NCBI GenBank assembly: GCA_025351125.1
Contig: JANXWN010000006.1
Coordinates: forward strand, 1 to 8,794
Direction: 5' to 3'
Length of the DNA stretch: 8,794 bases
Origin: Caulobacteraceae bacterium
GTDB taxonomy: Bacteria; Pseudomonadota; Alphaproteobacteria; Caulobacterales; Caulobacteraceae
Part shown: piece after piece, positions 6,783-8,794 of the stretch
Layout: each line of letters opens with the position of its first letter
How positions within the stretch are numbered: the first letter of the stretch is position 1
The notes under the pieces: generated by a model
Databases searched by the model: none
Seen by the model: the letters and a program-made list of their open reading frames with translations, nothing else
Told to the model about the DNA's origin: nothing
Program-made: the position numbers and the translations under genes

Positions 6783-7703
6783 CTATAAGAAGCCGCGCAC
6801 TTCCGCTAAAAAATCCTCCGGCCGGTCGTGGTGAACCCAGTGCCCGGCCCGTTCAAAACTGACGACGCGGGCATTGCCGAAATGGCGGATGCGACCGTCC
6901 TTTTCAGGGTTTGAAGCCCAACTTTCGGCGCCATATACCAGCAGGGTTGGGCAGGTGATGCGCGACCACAACTCATGCCGCTCGTCCGGGGTCAAATCGA
7001 CTGGAGCGAACGATCGAACATAGTTGTCGAACTTCCAGCTATAGCTGCCGTCCTCGTTTTGGCTGATGCCGTGGACCGTCAGGTAACGCGCCTTTTGCGG
7101 GGTTAAGTGTTTGTTTTCACCCTGCATCCGCTCCAGCGCTTCGTCGATGGAGGCGTAGCGTCGCGGCAAACGCGCCGCTAAGGCGCGTTCTTCATCGATC
7201 CAGGTCGTCAATCGCTCGACGATGCTGCGGTTAGCCCTCGCGGCCTCCATCGCTGGTGACAAGCCGAGGCCCTCGATCGCCACCAATTTGCTCACCTTTT
7301 CGGGATATAGTCCGGCATAGCGCAGGGCGATGTTGCCGCCCAGCGAATGGGCGACGATCCGCACCGGCGCCAAGCCCTGCTGATGGATCAATTGCGCCAG
7401 ATCATAGACGTGGGCGGTCAGGCTGTAGTCGCCGCTGACAGAGTGGGCGCTGTCGCCGTGACCTCGCAAGTCCGGCGCGATCACGTGATAATCACGCCGC
7501 AGATCCTGCGCCACCCAATCCCAATTGCGACAATGATCGCGCCCGCCGTGCACCAAAATCAGCGGCGGCGCCGTCGGATTGCCCCAGTCGACGTAATGTA
7601 GGCGTAGCCGCTGAGAGATATAACTGTGCGACGTGGGCCCCAAGCCGGCGTCGCCGGCGCCGATGGACGGGTTCGTTGAGGATGGGTGCAAATTTTCAGA
7701 CAT
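6783..7703 (-). CDS. Alpha/beta hydrolase fold protein
   Basis: A 306-residue single-domain hydrolase. LILVHGGRDHCRNWDWVA (48-65) holds the oxyanion-hole HGG. DLRGHGDS (78-85) is the typical segment after strand 4. VAHSLGGN (117-124) is the nucleophile elbow with Ser120. AGHWVHHDRP (286-295) provides the catalytic His288. The acid is not obvious: Glu144 after LVAIE or Glu260 in LLVYGAES are the candidates, since the usual Asp after strand 7 is missing. There is no signal peptide, so it is probably cytoplasmic. The substrate is unknown; epoxide hydrolases, esterases and C-C bond hydrolases share this pattern, but a Ser nucleophile argues against an epoxide or haloalkane enzyme. The frame is open upstream to 8168, but that extension lies antisense over the neighbouring gene. 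I take the ATG at 7703, which gives MSENLHPSSTNP and the right length; the Shine-Dalgarno is weak. It is divergent from the gene at 7776. Confidence 0.9.
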   Translation of the reverse strand: MSENLHPSSTNPSIGAGDAGLGPTSHSYISQRLRLHYVDWGNPTAPPLILVHGGRDHCRNWDWVAQDLRRDYHVIAPDLRGHGDSAHSVSGDYSLTAHVYDLAQLIHQQGLAPVRIVAHSLGGNIALRYAGLYPEKVSKLVAIEGLGLSPAMEAARANRSIVERLTTWIDEERALAARLPRRYASIDEALERMQGENKHLTPQKARYLTVHGISQNEDGSYSWKFDNYVRSFAPVDLTPDERHELWSRITCPTLLVYGAESWASNPEKDGRIRHFGNARVVSFERAGHWVHHDRPEDFLAEVRGFL

Positions 7704-7775
7704 GGCGCAATGAGTCTCTATCGGGGACGCGGCGGCGGCGCCAGTATTGCCGACAATGCGGAAAAAGGGACGGCC
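7704..7775. promoter_or_regulatory. Divergent intergenic region, hydrolase and uncharacterised gene
   Basis: These 72 bases separate the two divergent starts and must hold, or lie between, their promoters unless these lie inside the opposite genes. AAGGGA at 7765-7770 is a ribosome binding site for the plus-strand gene, five bases from its ATG. I see no convincing -35/-10 pair and no clear operator palindrome. Confidence 0.4.
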
Positions 7776-8794
7776 ATGCTCAATAAGCTCGATGATTTTC
7801 CGATTCATCAGACGCCCGAACCCGTCGCTCATCTGGCGACGAGCGACCGCAACGCCTATGACCGGACCTGGTTTAATGGCTACGCGCCTGACGGATCGTA
7901 TTATTTCGGCATTGGCATGGCGATCTATCCGCATCGCGGCATCCTCGATTGCGCCTTCAGCGTGGTCAGGCCCGGCGGACTGCAGCACTGTTTCTACGCC
8001 TCCGGCCGCGCGCCGGGAGAGCGCACCGAGATGCAAATCGGGCCGTTTCGGATGGAGGTCGTCGAGCCTATGCGACGCACGCGCGTGGTCTTGGACGACA
8101 ACGAAAGCGGAATATCCTGCGATCTGACGTTCTCGGCGCGCACCGCATCGATTGAGGAAGCCCGGCAAACGCTATGGAACGGCGCGCGGCGGATCATGGA
8201 CGCAACGCGGTTCGATCAGTTCGGACGGTGGAGCGGAGTGATCCGCTATCCCGAAGGCGAAATCGTCGTCGACGAGGCGGTCTGTCGCGGCACCAAGGAT
8301 CGTTCCTGGGGCGTGCGACCGGTTGGCGAGCGCGATGTCGGCGGCGCGCCCGGCGCCCCGCCGTCGTTCTTCTTTTTGTGGGCGCCTCTGATCTGGGACG
8401 ACCACATCACCCACGCGATCTTCTTTGACGGAACGAAGGGCAACGCCTTGATACGCGAAGGCATTGTCGCGCCGCTCTATCCGTCCGCCGCCGACATCCC
8501 CGGTGTCGAAGACGGTCGCGATCAACGCATGGCGACGGCGCGTCATCGCGTCACCTATACGCCCGGCACGCGATTGGCGGCGTCGGCGCAGATCGATCTG
8601 GTCGACCACGACGGAAACACCCGCATCATCGCGTTGGAGCCGATCCTGAAATTCCAAATGAAGGGTCTGGGATACGGCCATCCGACTTGGTCGCAAGGCA
8701 TGTGGCACGGCGAATTGGCCGTTGGGCATGAAGCCTTCGACCCGATGCAGCTCGACCCCCTCGCCCCTAAAAATCTACACGTTCAACAGGTCGT
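7776..8794 (+). CDS. Uncharacterised conserved protein, DUF7064/DUF7065-like (partial, C-terminus beyond the window)
   Basis: The frame is open from the ATG at 7776 to the right edge, giving 339 residues plus two bases. The start has AAGGGA five bases upstream and begins MLNKLDDFPIHQTPEPVAHL. Recognisable stretches are SDRNAYDRTWFNGY (23-36), RRTRVVLDDNESGISCDLTF (100-119), FDQFGRWSG (146-154), GTKDRSWGVRP (172-182), LWAPLIWDD (201-209) and LKFQMKGLGYGHPTW (291-305). I recall this pattern from a family of bacterial hypothetical proteins that I believe corresponds to Pfam DUF7064/DUF7065; I could not verify the accession. The beta-rich composition and the DRSWG motif recall the two-lobed lipocalin-like fold of CrtC/AttH-type proteins, which is only a resemblance. 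There is no signal peptide or membrane segment. Only a few dozen residues are probably missing. It is divergent from the alpha/beta hydrolase, hinting at a shared small-molecule or lipid pathway (inference). It is real coding sequence; its function is unknown. Confidence 0.8.
   Translation, partial: MLNKLDDFPIHQTPEPVAHLATSDRNAYDRTWFNGYAPDGSYYFGIGMAIYPHRGILDCAFSVVRPGGLQHCFYASGRAPGERTEMQIGPFRMEVVEPMRRTRVVLDDNESGISCDLTFSARTASIEEARQTLWNGARRIMDATRFDQFGRWSGVIRYPEGEIVVDEAVCRGTKDRSWGVRPVGERDVGGAPGAPPSFFFLWAPLIWDDHITHAIFFDGTKGNALIREGIVAPLYPSAADIPGVEDGRDQRMATARHRVTYTPGTRLAASAQIDLVDHDGNTRIIALEPILKFQMKGLGYGHPTWSQGMWHGELAVGHEAFDPMQLDPLAPKNLHVQQV

Noticed and set aside
7704..8168. A 155-residue N-terminal extension of the alpha/beta hydrolase
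   Set aside because: The extra residues have no fold pattern and lie antisense over the well-supported plus-strand gene at 7776. The hydrolase core is complete from the ATG at 7703.
8172..8729. A 185-codon minus-strand frame at the right end
   Set aside because: It is the antisense shadow of the uncharacterised plus-strand gene. The composition is Arg/Asp-rich and no motif is visible, while the plus frame has motifs and a ribosome binding site.

Overview
The window is GC-rich DNA from a Gram-negative bacterium. Signal peptides, a periplasmic-type MscS channel with a DUF3772-like domain, and the overall character of the proteins suggest a proteobacterium, most likely an alphaproteobacterium. 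That placement is inference from protein character, not from a marker gene. No tRNA, rRNA, CRISPR array, insertion sequence or phage gene is visible. The coding is dense: seven protein genes, two of them cut by the window ends.

Left part (1-4912): four genes all run on the minus strand. In transcription order they are a large MscS-family mechanosensitive channel (4912 to 2504), a small exported CHRD-domain protein (2425 to 1988), an exported M20-family zinc peptidase (1986 to 541), and a protein of unknown function with a CxxC...HxxC putative metal site that runs off the left edge (515 to 1). The CHRD and M20 genes are one base apart and are very likely translated from one message. The unknown gene starts 25 bases after the peptidase and could be on the same transcript.

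Middle (4913-6782): a short divergent intergenic region separates the channel from a plus-strand SulP-family anion permease with a C-terminal STAS domain. This region carries three AGACAA hexamers spaced exactly 16 bp apart, followed by two TTAAC copies and a strong AGGAGG ribosome binding site.

Right part (6783-8794): an alpha/beta hydrolase on the minus strand ends immediately against the permease, stop codon to stop codon with no base between them. It is divergent, across 72 bases, from a plus-strand gene for a protein of an uncharacterised family (KDRSWGVRP motif) that is cut by the right edge.

Functionally the window looks like ordinary chromosomal housekeeping and envelope genes: osmotic protection, anion uptake, exported peptidase and hydrolase. 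I see no clear defence, mobile or biosynthetic system. The points most worth checking are the two edge genes of unknown function, the 16-bp-period repeats, and the tightly coupled CHRD-peptidase pair.
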